DNA of 63,691 nt from Victivallales bacterium (GTDB lineage Bacteria; Verrucomicrobiota; Lentisphaeria; Oligosphaerales; Oligosphaeraceae): positions 1-63,691 of the forward strand of contig JAFZIJ010000090.1 of NCBI GenBank assembly GCA_017554445.1, written 5' to 3'. The translations under genes and the position numbers were made by a program. The notes below the pieces were generated by a model. It saw only the letters and a program-made list of their open reading frames with translations. It was not told where the DNA came from and did not search any database. Shown here one piece after another: positions 35,464 to 44,207 of this stretch; the stretch's first letter is position 1; each line of letters begins with the position of its first letter.

Positions 35464-35880
35464 TCAGTCAGGATTTGAGATTGAAGCCTGAGCCGAATCC
35501 GAAACTACATCTGAATCCGAAATCGGAGGCTGAGCCATGATCGCATTTGGAGCAGTGCTTGGACAGTCAACCACGACCACTGCCGTCCCATACGCATACA
35601 ATTCCGCGGCACCCGCTGTGATGCTGCTCGTCGCAAATCTCACATTGACAATTGCGTTTGCCTGGAGCTCCTCCGCCTGCGCGATCATCCGGGCCACCGC
35701 CTCACGGCGTGCCTCCACCAGCAGTTCCGTATACCCCTTCAGCTCGCCACCGACAAGATTTTTGAAGGAAGCGGCCAGATCGCGCCCAAAATGCTTCGCC
35801 CGCACAGTATTGCCTTGCACAAGCCCCTTGAGTTCCACAATCATCTTGCCAGGAATGGTTTCTGTATTGACAACAATCAT
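35464..35880 (-). CDS. Soluble YbjQ-family protein
   Basis: A 138-residue YbjQ/DUF74 protein. MIVVNTETIPGKMIVELKGL, then GGELKGYTELLVEARREAV and ANAIVNVRFATSSI, are typical. The last 30 residues are a low-complexity Ser/Asp/Ala tail. I use the ATG at 35880 with AAGGAG 6 nt upstream; an in-frame ATG at 35901 lacks one. A possible promoter lies about 68 bp upstream. It probably starts a ybjQ-ybjQ-prsW transcript. Confidence 0.85.
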   Translation of the reverse strand: MIVVNTETIPGKMIVELKGLVQGNTVRAKHFGRDLAASFKNLVGGELKGYTELLVEARREAVARMIAQAEELQANAIVNVRFATSSITAGAAELYAYGTAVVVVDCPSTAPNAIMAQPPISDSDVVSDSAQASISNPD

Positions 35881-35947
35881 GTCTGTCTCCTTTTTTTCCA
35901 TTGGTGATCTCGCCTGTCCCTAGTGTCCAATTCCCATTACTTTATAA

Positions 35948-35976
35948 ATAATATATACTGGTCCGCATGATTGCAA
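35948..35976 (-). promoter_or_regulatory. Candidate promoter for the ybjQ-prsW genes
   Basis: On minus, TTGCAA (35971-35976), a 17-bp spacer and TATTAT (35948-35953), about 68 bp before the start codon. Confidence 0.5.
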
Positions 35977-36062
35977 CCCAAAATTGGAGAAAAGATGTGT
36001 CCAGACGACCGAATCTTGCTGGCGAAAACGGAAGCTCAAGGGAATTCTATGATTCCAGCTTG

Positions 36063-36845
36063 CTAAAAATGATCCCTATGGATATAATGCACGGGATAAT
36101 TCTTCTCTTCCACGTATAGATGGCCGATATCGCCGTAGGAGACCAGACATGGCTGGCATGGAAAGACGTCAGGAATCTCGTCGAGATTGTCGTTCGTGTA
36201 TTGGAAACCGGGCCGTTCGCATGTCGCGTAGCATGGTTTTGTCGCAAAATGGACAATGGTGACGCCAGTGAAATGCGTCTGCAACGTTCCTGCAAGTAGT
36301 TGATACGGAATGTGGAATAGATGCGACAGCATGACACGCATCATGCCCGCGTGGCAGAACAGCGCGACATGGCGGTCGTTCAACGCGACCGTGTCGTAGA
36401 AACCATCGCCGTTCCGCACATAGCCAAGTTTCGCCAGCATACCGTCAAGTCCTTCAGCGATCGCATGATAGCGTTCTTCAAACTGGCGTCCTTTGAAGCC
36501 TTCGATCTTCTCGAACGACTCCTCGATGTCCATCCCGCGATGCGCCTTCTGCCCCATGTAGATGGACGGCATGGCGGAAAGCAGCCGCGACTTACCGTCA
36601 GGATACGTCGTATGTGCTTCTTCCCCAAGTTCATACGCCCACGGCTCCGTGATGATGGGAAGATTCAGCAACTCAGCCGTCGGTTGCGCTGTTTCCTGCG
36701 CGCGGCCCATGGGGGAGGCGTGGATTTCGTCGATGCCGCTGATTTTCATACGCGGCGCGACGGCGCGGGCCTGCTCCCAGCCTTCCGGAACAAGCCGGTC
36801 GATTTGATAGTTTGGTTTTCCGTGACGGATGAAATACAGATACAT
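36063..36845 (-). CDS. Histidine phosphatase family protein
   Basis: A 260-residue phosphoglycerate-mutase-fold hydrolase. YLYFIRHGKP (R7, H8) holds the phosphorylated histidine, ASPMGRAQETAQPTAELL the second Arg block, and LFCHAGMMRVML the second catalytic His. The middle (residues 70-130) is longer than in cobalamin or mutase members, and the substrate is unknown. It stands apart from its neighbours with no sign of an operon. Confidence 0.85.
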   Translation of the reverse strand: MYLYFIRHGKPNYQIDRLVPEGWEQARAVAPRMKISGIDEIHASPMGRAQETAQPTAELLNLPIITEPWAYELGEEAHTTYPDGKSRLLSAMPSIYMGQKAHRGMDIEESFEKIEGFKGRQFEERYHAIAEGLDGMLAKLGYVRNGDGFYDTVALNDRHVALFCHAGMMRVMLSHLFHIPYQLLAGTLQTHFTGVTIVHFATKPCYATCERPGFQYTNDNLDEIPDVFPCQPCLVSYGDIGHLYVEEKNYPVHYIHRDHF

Positions 36846-36983
36846 GGTTTTCCTTACCGCCGATATGACTCAGCAGGATGTTTGTGTCTTTTTCATGATT
36901 TCAGCGAAAGGAAAATTTATAATGTATCGCTTTTTTTCCGTCATGCAACTTGTCGCATCAAGCGACATCCGCTCTATCATCTT

Positions 36984-38102
36984 TTATTCAAGCATCTTGC
37001 GGCCATTTCCATTATTTTCGATTCCTCTGGGCACACGCAATTTACGGCCTATTTTCTCCCCTGCCTCCAGCACATCCTGATCAACTTTCGTCGCATTTGA
37101 CCGAATATTCCGAATACGCGGGTAGCGTTTCGCGTAATACGCGTCCAGTTCGGGATGCTCCACCTTGACCAAGGCCTTCATCTCCGGACGTTGATTCTGC
37201 GCCGCAAGTGCTTCATGAAAAGCCGAATAGACCCCTATGGAGAAATCGCGTCTGCGGCGTACGCCACCAGTCTGTTTCAGACTGAACGGCAGGTTCTCCC
37301 ACGCCATCGCCACATAGTTGATGAGAAAATCATATGTGTAGGACGCGATACGCACATCAAGCGGCGTGCCTGAAATCTCCAGAACTCGCCCCCACGTGAG
37401 CGGATTGAAACTCGTCGGCACGGAAACCCAAATGACGTTGACGTTGTAGAAATCCTTCAGAATATTCGCCAGATAATAATATTCGAGCGACATCCGCTCA
37501 AATGGCTTTCCAGCCGTGATGGTGACGAAATTCTCCGTATTTTTTGAGATTTCCGGCCGCTCCATATAGCCCATGCCATGCTTCGCCATGAGCTCACGCG
37601 CCTTCATCAATGCCATTTTCGCTTCGTTCTCGTTCGAGCTTTTCGACAACGCCATCAGTTTGCGGATGCGCAACGCGATCGGCGATGAACTCTCACTTTC
37701 GTCCTCCGTGAAAATTTGCATGTCCAACGGCGGATAATCACCGCTAGCGGTAGGATTCGCGCCCAGAAGACTGCAAAACCATTTGAAACGGTCACCATGT
37801 GGTGGTTCGTCGCAATACGGTGCAAAAAGCTCAACCAGTTGATGAGCAGTCTCATGCAGCACAACGTCCACGACAGCGTACCATGGATGCTCCAGAACCA
37901 GTTGCGTCTTGATTTCCATCAACCGCCGCATGCCACCTGTCCAACGCCCCAAAACATTCATATCGTCATTCAGGGCGAATGTTGGCTTCGAGACCAGATG
38001 CCATGACTTTTTCGGAACGTGCTCATGAACCGCACGTTGCCAAACATCGCCAATGGCCAATAGAATCTGCTCCGTTTCGTATAGTGAAACAAGTCTTGAC
38101 AT
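36984..38102 (-). CDS. SprT-like metalloprotease fused to DUF2786
   Basis: A 372-residue protein. The N-terminal part (1-130) is SprT-like: VVLHETAHQLVELF (HExxH near residue 88) and a late HGDRFKWFCSLLGA. Residues about 142-182 (IALRIRKLMALSKSSNENEA, then MALMKARELMAKHGM) are a DUF2786 domain, and the rest (190-372) is a basic region of unknown fold with GGVRRRRDFSIG. SprT/Spartan-type proteases cut DNA-protein crosslinks, and DUF2786 is found with such domains and in phage genes. GGAGG lies 7 nt before the ATG at 38102; the frame to 38234 is leader. Confidence 0.75.
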   Translation of the reverse strand: MSRLVSLYETEQILLAIGDVWQRAVHEHVPKKSWHLVSKPTFALNDDMNVLGRWTGGMRRLMEIKTQLVLEHPWYAVVDVVLHETAHQLVELFAPYCDEPPHGDRFKWFCSLLGANPTASGDYPPLDMQIFTEDESESSSPIALRIRKLMALSKSSNENEAKMALMKARELMAKHGMGYMERPEISKNTENFVTITAGKPFERMSLEYYYLANILKDFYNVNVIWVSVPTSFNPLTWGRVLEISGTPLDVRIASYTYDFLINYVAMAWENLPFSLKQTGGVRRRRDFSIGVYSAFHEALAAQNQRPEMKALVKVEHPELDAYYAKRYPRIRNIRSNATKVDQDVLEAGEKIGRKLRVPRGIENNGNGRKMLE

Positions 38103-38418
38103 GTTCTTTCCTCCATTATCCATCATTTTTTCTGAAAAATCCCACAACACCATAATACTATACATCGTATTCCTGTTTTTCATACAGTGACAGTCCTCTT
38201 TTTTGTCTCGTAAAACAACACTTTTTTTCAGCACTTTTCCAAGAAAACGGCATCGCCAAACGTTATAGCTATAGACAAAAGATTTTAACTTGACTGTATT
38301 TTTTTTGCATGGCCATCCTGCCCGGGAAACAAGTTGCGCACAGGCAAATCGTCAAGAGAATCCGTCTCAACGAAAGGAGAGACAAAAACAACGAACAACT
38401 AAAAATGGAGGGGAGACA
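38103..38418. other. Divergent intergenic region
   Basis: This 316-bp gap lies between the SprT-like and ADP-ribosylglycohydrolase-like genes. It is A+T-rich in its middle (38140-38310) with T-tracts at 38220 and 38300. TTGACT at about 38290 could be a -35 box but has no good -10 partner. I see no gene or strong hairpin. Confidence 0.4.
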
Positions 38419-39396
38419 ATGTTTAATGCACTGTTGGGTTGTTATGCAGGAGCACTTGCAGGCGCCAGCTGGCATAAGAATGACGGCGTTCCGTCTGACA
38501 CCGAAATTTGGGGCGAGCCAATCAAGCTGAATCAAGACGCCGTCACATCCGTCGCCATGGGCACAGTCTGCGCTGAAATCTATGCGGACGATCCCAAGTT
38601 GGAACAGTCCGACGATGAATTGAAGGCTCGTATCACCAAACGCTTTCAACAACTGTGCCGTCAAATCAAAGACGTGAAATACACCGATCATTTCAAGGAT
38701 TGGCTGGAAAGCGAATCCCCTCTTCCCTACAGAAGCCTGGGAGCAGGCGCCGCCTTGCGAGCAGTAGCCCCTGCCATGCTTTTCATGTCGTTGGAATCTT
38801 CTCTCCGCATGACAAAGCTCTGTGTGGAAATCACCCATAGCCATCCGAAAGGCATCAACGGCGCCCTCGCCATGGCAATTCTTCTGAAAGGCATTCATTT
38901 GAAAGCCAAAATGGCCGATATAAAATCGTTTTTGTCAAAACATTTTTCCTTTGACATGGACAGGGATCTGGACTCTTGGCAACAGGAACCTCCGCAAAAA
39001 GCTTCATGCGAGGAATGCATTCCCGCCGCCATGGCCGCTCTTCAAGCAAGTACAACCTTTAATGAAGCCATCCAAAACGCCTTGTCCATCAATGGCCCGC
39101 GTGTCACAGCCGCCTTGACCGGCGCTTTGGCCATGGCGTTTTACCATAAGGATGAGGCTCTTGAAAATGGTGGTAAAGATGGTGGCATGCAATGGGCCGT
39201 CGCGGTCTTAACATCTATGTCATCTCAAGAAAAAATTGAATTATGCCATGGAATCATTGAGATACCGAAAATCAAAAGCGAGGAAAGCAGCGCATCCCCA
39301 AAAACTTTTCTCCTTGATATGCTCCAAAGCAAACTTGATGTGCTTAACTGCCTGGACGATACCACGAGCAGCGACGTCTTGAAAATCATGGTCTAG
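38419..39396 (+). CDS. ADP-ribosylglycohydrolase-fold protein with lost metal residues
   Basis: A 325-residue protein of the DraG/ARH fold. FNALLGCYAGALAGASW, YRSLGAGAALRAVAPAML, ITHSHPKGINGALAMA and ALTGALAMAFY keep the spacing and helices of the family. The usual TDDT motif is replaced by LNQDAVTS and the GGDxDT metal loop by NGPRVT, so the two Mg2+ ions could hardly bind. It is therefore probably inactive as a hydrolase, possibly an ADP-ribose or nucleotide binder. GGAGGGGAGA just precedes the ATG. Confidence 0.6.
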   Translation: MFNALLGCYAGALAGASWHKNDGVPSDTEIWGEPIKLNQDAVTSVAMGTVCAEIYADDPKLEQSDDELKARITKRFQQLCRQIKDVKYTDHFKDWLESESPLPYRSLGAGAALRAVAPAMLFMSLESSLRMTKLCVEITHSHPKGINGALAMAILLKGIHLKAKMADIKSFLSKHFSFDMDRDLDSWQQEPPQKASCEECIPAAMAALQASTTFNEAIQNALSINGPRVTAALTGALAMAFYHKDEALENGGKDGGMQWAVAVLTSMSSQEKIELCHGIIEIPKIKSEESSASPKTFLLDMLQSKLDVLNCLDDTTSSDVLKIMV

Positions 39397-39503
39397 GAAC
39401 AGTTGTCCATTGTTTCACTGGCTGCGTCCGGCATGTCTATTTATGCATGAGAGGTTGTTCAGGCAATCAAATCGGATAAAACGATATTATCAAATTCCAA
39501 TCT

Positions 39504-39542
39504 TGTGCTATATTACAAATTGTATCATGTAAGTATAGCACA
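39504..39542. promoter_or_regulatory. Perfect 9-bp inverted repeat upstream of the sialidase gene
   Basis: TGTGCTATA (39504-39512) and TATAGCACA (39534-39542) flank 21 A+T-rich bases. The size and place suit an operator or promoter region about 70-100 bp before the gene. Confidence 0.45.
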
Positions 39543-39551
39543 GACTCGTTG

Positions 39552-39597
39552 TGAGCATCAGCAAGTGCGTCACCCAACGTCCTTTTGCTGATGCTCA
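39552..39597 (+). promoter_or_regulatory. 13-bp stem-loop in the sialidase leader
   Basis: TGAGCATCAGCAA (39552-39564) pairs perfectly with TTGCTGATGCTCA (39585-39597). It has a 20-nt loop and ends 9 bp before the first ATG. No T-run follows, so translational or RNA-based control is more likely than termination. Confidence 0.55.
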
Positions 39598-39606
39598 ATT
39601 GTAATC

Positions 39607-41214
39607 ATGCCAAACCTTTTGAAAGCCATGAGCCATAATCTGATCAGAACAAGCCTAGCAGCCTGCCTGCTCGCAACGGCAGGTGTCGCCACCGCCGCCG
39701 AACCAACCGTCCTGCCCCATCGCTGCCTCGAACTGCCGCCCGGTCCAGGCAATCCACGCAACAGCGAAGGCGCTTTCATCACGCTGAAAAACGGACGCAT
39801 CCTGTTTGTCTATACACGCTTCAACGGCAAGCATGGCGGCGACGATGGCGCTGCCGTCATCGCACAACGCCATTCGGACGATAACGGCGAAACATGGACA
39901 AAACAGGACAAGATCATCGTTGAAAACGAAGGGACGCAGAATGTCATGTCCGTCAGCCTCCTCCGTCTCGCCAACGGACGCATCGCCCTCTTCTATCTGA
40001 AGAAAAACAGCGATTTCGACTGCCGCCCATTCCTGCGATTCTCCGACGACGAAGCCGAAACATGGAGCGCGCCCATCGATTGCATCCCACGCGAAATCGG
40101 CTATTATGTCTTGAACAACGACCGTGTCATCCAATTGTCCAGCGGTCGTCTTGTCATGCCGCTCTGCCAGCATGCCAAACAGAACGACTTGCAGTCAGAT
40201 TACAGAGGCACCCTGCTCTGCTATCTTTCCGATGACAACGGACTCACATGGCATCGAAGCAAGCAGGAATGGAAAGTGTTCAACGACAACGGACAACGCA
40301 TCACCGTCCAGGAGCCTGGCGTCGTCGAACTGAAGGACGGCCGCATCATGATGTTCATCCGCAGCAGCTGCGGCAGCCAGATGGTCAGCCATTCCAGTGA
40401 CGGCGGCGAAACATGGTCGAAATCACAGCCTTCCGACATGATGTCGCCGCTCTCTCCCGCCTCCATCAAACGGATCCCGCAGACAGGCGACCTGCTGCTC
40501 GTGTGGAACAACCACCGCAACCTCCCGCCTGTTTTGTCCGGACGGCGCGTTCCGCTCAGCATGGCTATCTCAAAAGACGACGGCCAGACATGGACGCTCA
40601 TCAAGACGTTGGAAGGCAATCTCCGCAACGGATGGTACTGCTACATCGCCATCCATTTCGTTGGCGACGACATCCTGCTCGGCTACTGCGCGTTGGACGG
40701 CCTCGCCCATTCACGAATCACGAAAGTCCCTGTCAGTTGGGTATATAGGGATGTTCCTGCACGGCCGTACGAATGCAGTCCGTCCATTTTCGACAACGTC
40801 GCCAACGGTCCGTTCACGACTCTTGAAACATCGCTTGGCACATGGACGGCCGCCGAAGGCCAGACGGAAGTCATGACCTATGTGCGCGGCAAAGGCATCA
40901 ACTTGAAAGGCGGCGCTGAAACGTCCATGGAATTAAATCTGTCCACCCCGCAGAAACTGTCGGATGTGGCGTTGACCGCCGAACGCTTTACGTCAGCTCC
41001 GCCATATGCCTTTGTCATCGAAGCATTTGTGGATGGCAAATGGGCGCTTGTCTTCACGCAGGGCGTCAAGACGACAGTCGGCGAACGCCATCCCGTCGTC
41101 TGGTCGCAGCCGACGCTGACGACGCAACGCCTCCGTTTCCGCTGCTCCTCCCCGCGCGGCGTCATCGTCGGCGTTCCGCAGACCGTCACCCTCAACGCCT
41201 TCTTTGAAGACTGA
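39607..41214 (+). CDS. Exo-alpha-sialidase-family protein, exported
   Basis: A 535-residue sialidase-fold protein with a signal peptide (ending about residue 30, ATAGVATA). Five Asp boxes are visible: SDDNGETW, SDDEAETW, SDDNGLTW, SSDGGETW and SKDDGQTW. PPGPGNPRNSEGAF carries the first Arg region. Residues about 400-535 are a C-terminal beta domain. It probably removes terminal sialic acid or a related sugar outside the cell. The start is uncertain between 39607 and 39628, since neither has a clear ribosome-binding site. A long leader with two inverted repeats precedes it and a 16-bp-stem terminator follows it. Confidence 0.8.
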   Translation: MPNLLKAMSHNLIRTSLAACLLATAGVATAAEPTVLPHRCLELPPGPGNPRNSEGAFITLKNGRILFVYTRFNGKHGGDDGAAVIAQRHSDDNGETWTKQDKIIVENEGTQNVMSVSLLRLANGRIALFYLKKNSDFDCRPFLRFSDDEAETWSAPIDCIPREIGYYVLNNDRVIQLSSGRLVMPLCQHAKQNDLQSDYRGTLLCYLSDDNGLTWHRSKQEWKVFNDNGQRITVQEPGVVELKDGRIMMFIRSSCGSQMVSHSSDGGETWSKSQPSDMMSPLSPASIKRIPQTGDLLLVWNNHRNLPPVLSGRRVPLSMAISKDDGQTWTLIKTLEGNLRNGWYCYIAIHFVGDDILLGYCALDGLAHSRITKVPVSWVYRDVPARPYECSPSIFDNVANGPFTTLETSLGTWTAAEGQTEVMTYVRGKGINLKGGAETSMELNLSTPQKLSDVALTAERFTSAPPYAFVIEAFVDGKWALVFTQGVKTTVGERHPVVWSQPTLTTQRLRFRCSSPRGVIVGVPQTVTLNAFFED

Positions 41215-41236
41215 AGAAGCCTTCAAGCAAAAAAAA

Positions 41237-41278
41237 TTAGGCTCCTAGAATTCCAAAATTCTAGGAGCCTAAATCTTT
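41237..41278 (+). terminator. Intrinsic terminator after the sialidase gene
   Basis: A perfect 16-bp stem (41237-41252 with 41257-41272) has a 4-nt loop CCAA and a T-rich tail. It lies just left of the heptamer array that follows aspS on minus. Confidence 0.85.
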
Positions 41279-41283
41279 TATCC

Positions 41284-41325
41284 ATAGGCCATAAGCCATA
41301 GGCCTTTAGCACCGCCGAAGGCGGT
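41284..41325 (-). repeat. GC hairpin plus GGCTTAT-type heptamers after aspS
   Basis: On minus the aspS TAA is followed by a hairpin CCGCC/GGCGG with loop TTC, then heptamers GGCCTAT and GGCTTAT. This module matches the one after hisS. Confidence 0.85.
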
Positions 41326-42684
41326 TTACGGCGTGAGCCGTTTCGGGCTACGGAAGAGGAACATCGCCTCGTTGATGTGCAGACCGCAGAGCAGCATCGT
41401 CAAGCGGTCCACGCCAAGACCGAAACCGCCGTGCGGCGGGCAACCGTATTTGAAGAATTCCAGATAGAACTTGACGTCTTCGTCCAAGCCTTTCTCCTGG
41501 GCCTGCTTCTTCAGCACGTCATAACGATGTTCACGCTGGGCGCCCGTCGTGATTTCGACGCCGCGCCAAATCAGATCGTAGCCCTGCGGGATGCCGTTTT
41601 CGTCGCGCATGTGGTAGAATGCGCGCTTTTCGGCGCTGTAGTCGGTGATGAAGAGGAACTCATGGTTGTAGTGCTTCTTCACCCATTCGTAGCTCAACTG
41701 TTCGGCTTCCGTCGTCAAATCGCCTTTTTCGGATTCGGGAACCTTGTAGCCGAATTCGGCCTCCAAGGCGGCGTAGAGATCGGACAGTTTGACGGTCGGG
41801 AACGGCAACGTCGGCACAACGACTTCCAGCCCAAAGGCTTCGGCAATCTGATCACCGTACTTTTCCTTTACGGCGGCCAATGCGTAGGTAAGCAACTGCG
41901 CCTCCATGTCCATCACATCATGGAAGGAATCGATGTAGCTGAACTCCAGATCGAAACCAGTGAATTCCGTCGTATGCTTGTTCGTGAACGACTTCTCCGC
42001 GCGGAACACGGGACCGCATTCGAAAATGCGTTCGAAGCCTGCCGCCATCGCCATCTGCTTGTAGAACTGCGGGCTCTGCGCCAAATACGCAAAGCGGTCG
42101 AAATATTCGACTTTGAACACATCCGCGCCGCTTTCGCTGGCCGCGCCGATCAGTTTCGGCGTATGGATTTCGATGAAATCCTTCTTCAGCAGGAATTCAC
42201 GCAAAGCGGCGACGAAGGCCGTCTGAGCCTTGAACATCAACTGATTCTTCGCCGTGCGCAAATCAACCCAACGATAGTCCAAACGCGTATCAATGTCCGA
42301 ACGATCCAGGCCGGGCTTCTTCTTTGTCGCGGGAATCGCCTCGCGAACGATCGGCAGCGGATCTGCGACGGAATCCACTTTCAACGCCGTCGGCAACACT
42401 TCGACGCCGTTCAGTTTCACATATTCGCTCGCCACCGCGACGCCTTCCACCGTAATCACGGAATCCAGCGTAACTTTCGCAAGTTCTTCCAGCAGTTCAG
42501 GATGCTTCTCTTTTTCGACCGTCACCTGCACCTTGCCCGTGATATCCTTCAAGACGATGAAGGCCATCGCCTTGCTGTCGCGGAAGTTCTCCACGAAACC
42601 ACGCAGCAGCACTGGCTTGTCCAAATTCTCCTTGATCGATCCGATACTCGTGCGCGGCAGAGATTTGCTCGTTTCGTTGCTCAT
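41326..42684 (-). CDS. aspS: Aspartyl-tRNA synthetase, archaeal/eukaryotic type
   Basis: A 452-residue class IIb synthetase. The N-terminal OB domain (about 1-110: VLLRGFVENFRDSKAMAFIVL) binds the anticodon. The catalytic core has FIEIHTPKLIGAASESGADVF, YLAQSPQFYKQMA, RIFECGPVFRAE (motif 2) and GGFGLGVDRL (motif 3). It lacks the GAD insertion of normal bacterial AspRS, so it is of the archaeal type, many of which also charge tRNA-Asn. GlnRS is present in this genome, but no GatCAB or AsnRS gene is in the window. I prefer the ATG at 42684 to that at 42693 because of spacing to AGGGG. Confidence 0.9.
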   Translation of the reverse strand: MSNETSKSLPRTSIGSIKENLDKPVLLRGFVENFRDSKAMAFIVLKDITGKVQVTVEKEKHPELLEELAKVTLDSVITVEGVAVASEYVKLNGVEVLPTALKVDSVADPLPIVREAIPATKKKPGLDRSDIDTRLDYRWVDLRTAKNQLMFKAQTAFVAALREFLLKKDFIEIHTPKLIGAASESGADVFKVEYFDRFAYLAQSPQFYKQMAMAAGFERIFECGPVFRAEKSFTNKHTTEFTGFDLEFSYIDSFHDVMDMEAQLLTYALAAVKEKYGDQIAEAFGLEVVVPTLPFPTVKLSDLYAALEAEFGYKVPESEKGDLTTEAEQLSYEWVKKHYNHEFLFITDYSAEKRAFYHMRDENGIPQGYDLIWRGVEITTGAQREHRYDVLKKQAQEKGLDEDVKFYLEFFKYGCPPHGGFGLGVDRLTMLLCGLHINEAMFLFRSPKRLTP

Positions 42685-42737
42685 GCTATACACCCCTCTA
42701 TAATATTACCATCGTTCACATTATTATGTATTCATCC

Positions 42738-42809
42738 ATAAGCCTTTGGCTACAAGCCATAAGCCATTGGCCATAAGCCATTGGCCATAAGCGCCGCCCC
42801 CCGGCGGCT
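42738..42809 (-). repeat. Eight heptamers and a GC hairpin filling the gap after hisS
   Basis: On minus the hisS TAG is directly followed by the hairpin AGCCGCC/GGCGGC, then eight heptamers alternating GGCTTAT and GGCCAAT types (42738-42793). They run to about 54 bp before the aspS start. Confidence 0.9.
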
Positions 42810-44081
42810 CTAAACGGACAACTTACTTACAATGAAATCATGCAGTTCGTCCATCTTGATGGTCACCTGCTCGGACGTCTCCATCAGCTTGCAACCGATC
42901 GTTCCGTCCGCCAATTCGTTTTCGCCGCGAATCAGCACCAGCCGCGCGTTCGCCTTGTTCGCGCCGCGCATTTGAGCCTTCATGCTTCGTGCCGTGAAAT
43001 CCGCTTTGATGCGCAAGTCGCCGAACGACTGCCGCAACATTTCCGCCAACTGCAGGCCTGGCAGAACGGCCTGTTCTCCAAGGCTCAGAATCATGATATC
43101 CGCGTCACGAATCTCCTTCACGCCCATGCCCAGACTCTCGCGGGCCAGCAGCAGACGCTCCATGCCCGCCGCGAAACCGATGCCTTCAATCGGATTCTTC
43201 ATGCCAGGGAACGCAATCTGATAGCGGCCGCCGCCGGCGACCGCATCCTGCGCACCAAGCCCCGTGTGCGTCACTTCGAAAACCGTGTGGACATAGTAGT
43301 CCAGACCACGAACGAGACGCGGCGCAAATTCGTAATCGACGCCGACTTGCTTCAGCCCTTCACAGACCTTGTTGAAGTAGTCGCGGCTCGTATCACTCAG
43401 CAAATCAATGATTTTCGGCGCGTCCTGCGCGAACGTCTTGCACGGTTCGCACTTGCAGTCCAAAATACGCCACACGTTCGTCTCCAGACGGCGGCGGCAG
43501 TCTTCGCACATTTCATTGACTTTCGGAGCGAAATATTCTTTGAGGGCGGTCGTCACCCGCTGACGGTCTTCCGGAAGGCCTTTCGTGTTGATGTTCACAT
43601 GGCAATCCTTCAAGCCGATTTTGTCCAGAAAACGGCACAGCATCGAAATCACTTCGACGTCCATCCACGGATTGTTCGTCCCGACGGATTCCACACCGAT
43701 CTGGTGGAACTGACGGCGGCGCCCCGCCGCCGGACGCTCACCACGGAACATCGGGCCAAAATAAAACACGCGGCGTTCATCACCTTGATCCAATCCGCTG
43801 TTCGCAATCGCGCGAATGACGCCCGCCGTTCCTTCGGGACGCAACGTCAGGCTACGGCCTCCGCGGTCTTGAAACGTGTACATCTCCTTCTGTACGACAT
43901 CCGATTCTTCGCCCAAATTCTTTTCGAACACTTCCGTGCGTTCGAAAATCGGCGTGCGGATCTCGCCGTATCCATAACGGTGGAACACATCGCGGGCCGC
44001 CTGTTCAAGCTCTATCCATTCCAACGTCTCCGGTTCCCAAATATCCGACGTCCCCGGCAGGGGTTCTATGTTCGCGCCCAT
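42810..44081 (-). CDS. hisS: Histidyl-tRNA synthetase
   Basis: A 423-residue class IIa synthetase. LPGTSDIWEPE, TLRPEGTAGVIRA (motif 2), the FRGERPAAGRRRQFHQIGVE block and the histidine-specific RGLDYYVHTVFEVT are diagnostic. A C-terminal anticodon-binding domain follows from about residue 325. The Cys pairs near residues 193 and 210 (CEDCRRR, CKCEPC) suggest an inserted zinc-like site. The gene is followed directly by a repeat hairpin. Confidence 0.95.
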   Translation of the reverse strand: MGANIEPLPGTSDIWEPETLEWIELEQAARDVFHRYGYGEIRTPIFERTEVFEKNLGEESDVVQKEMYTFQDRGGRSLTLRPEGTAGVIRAIANSGLDQGDERRVFYFGPMFRGERPAAGRRRQFHQIGVESVGTNNPWMDVEVISMLCRFLDKIGLKDCHVNINTKGLPEDRQRVTTALKEYFAPKVNEMCEDCRRRLETNVWRILDCKCEPCKTFAQDAPKIIDLLSDTSRDYFNKVCEGLKQVGVDYEFAPRLVRGLDYYVHTVFEVTHTGLGAQDAVAGGGRYQIAFPGMKNPIEGIGFAAGMERLLLARESLGMGVKEIRDADIMILSLGEQAVLPGLQLAEMLRQSFGDLRIKADFTARSMKAQMRGANKANARLVLIRGENELADGTIGCKLMETSEQVTIKMDELHDFIVSKLSV

Positions 44082-44116
44082 GATTGTCCACCTTCTGTCA
44101 ACATTATACCTTAATT

Positions 44117-44164
44117 AAAATAATAAACGGGAAGCCAGCCACTCTGATGATCGCCGACTTCCCG
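44117..44164 (-). terminator. Terminator after the HU gene
   Basis: CGGGAAG (44158-44164 read on minus) pairs with CTTCCCG (44128-44134), followed on minus by a T-rich tail. Confidence 0.6.
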
Positions 44165-44207
44165 CCATTGACTTCAAAACCGAAGCTGACTTCGATTTAT
44201 CTCTGTC

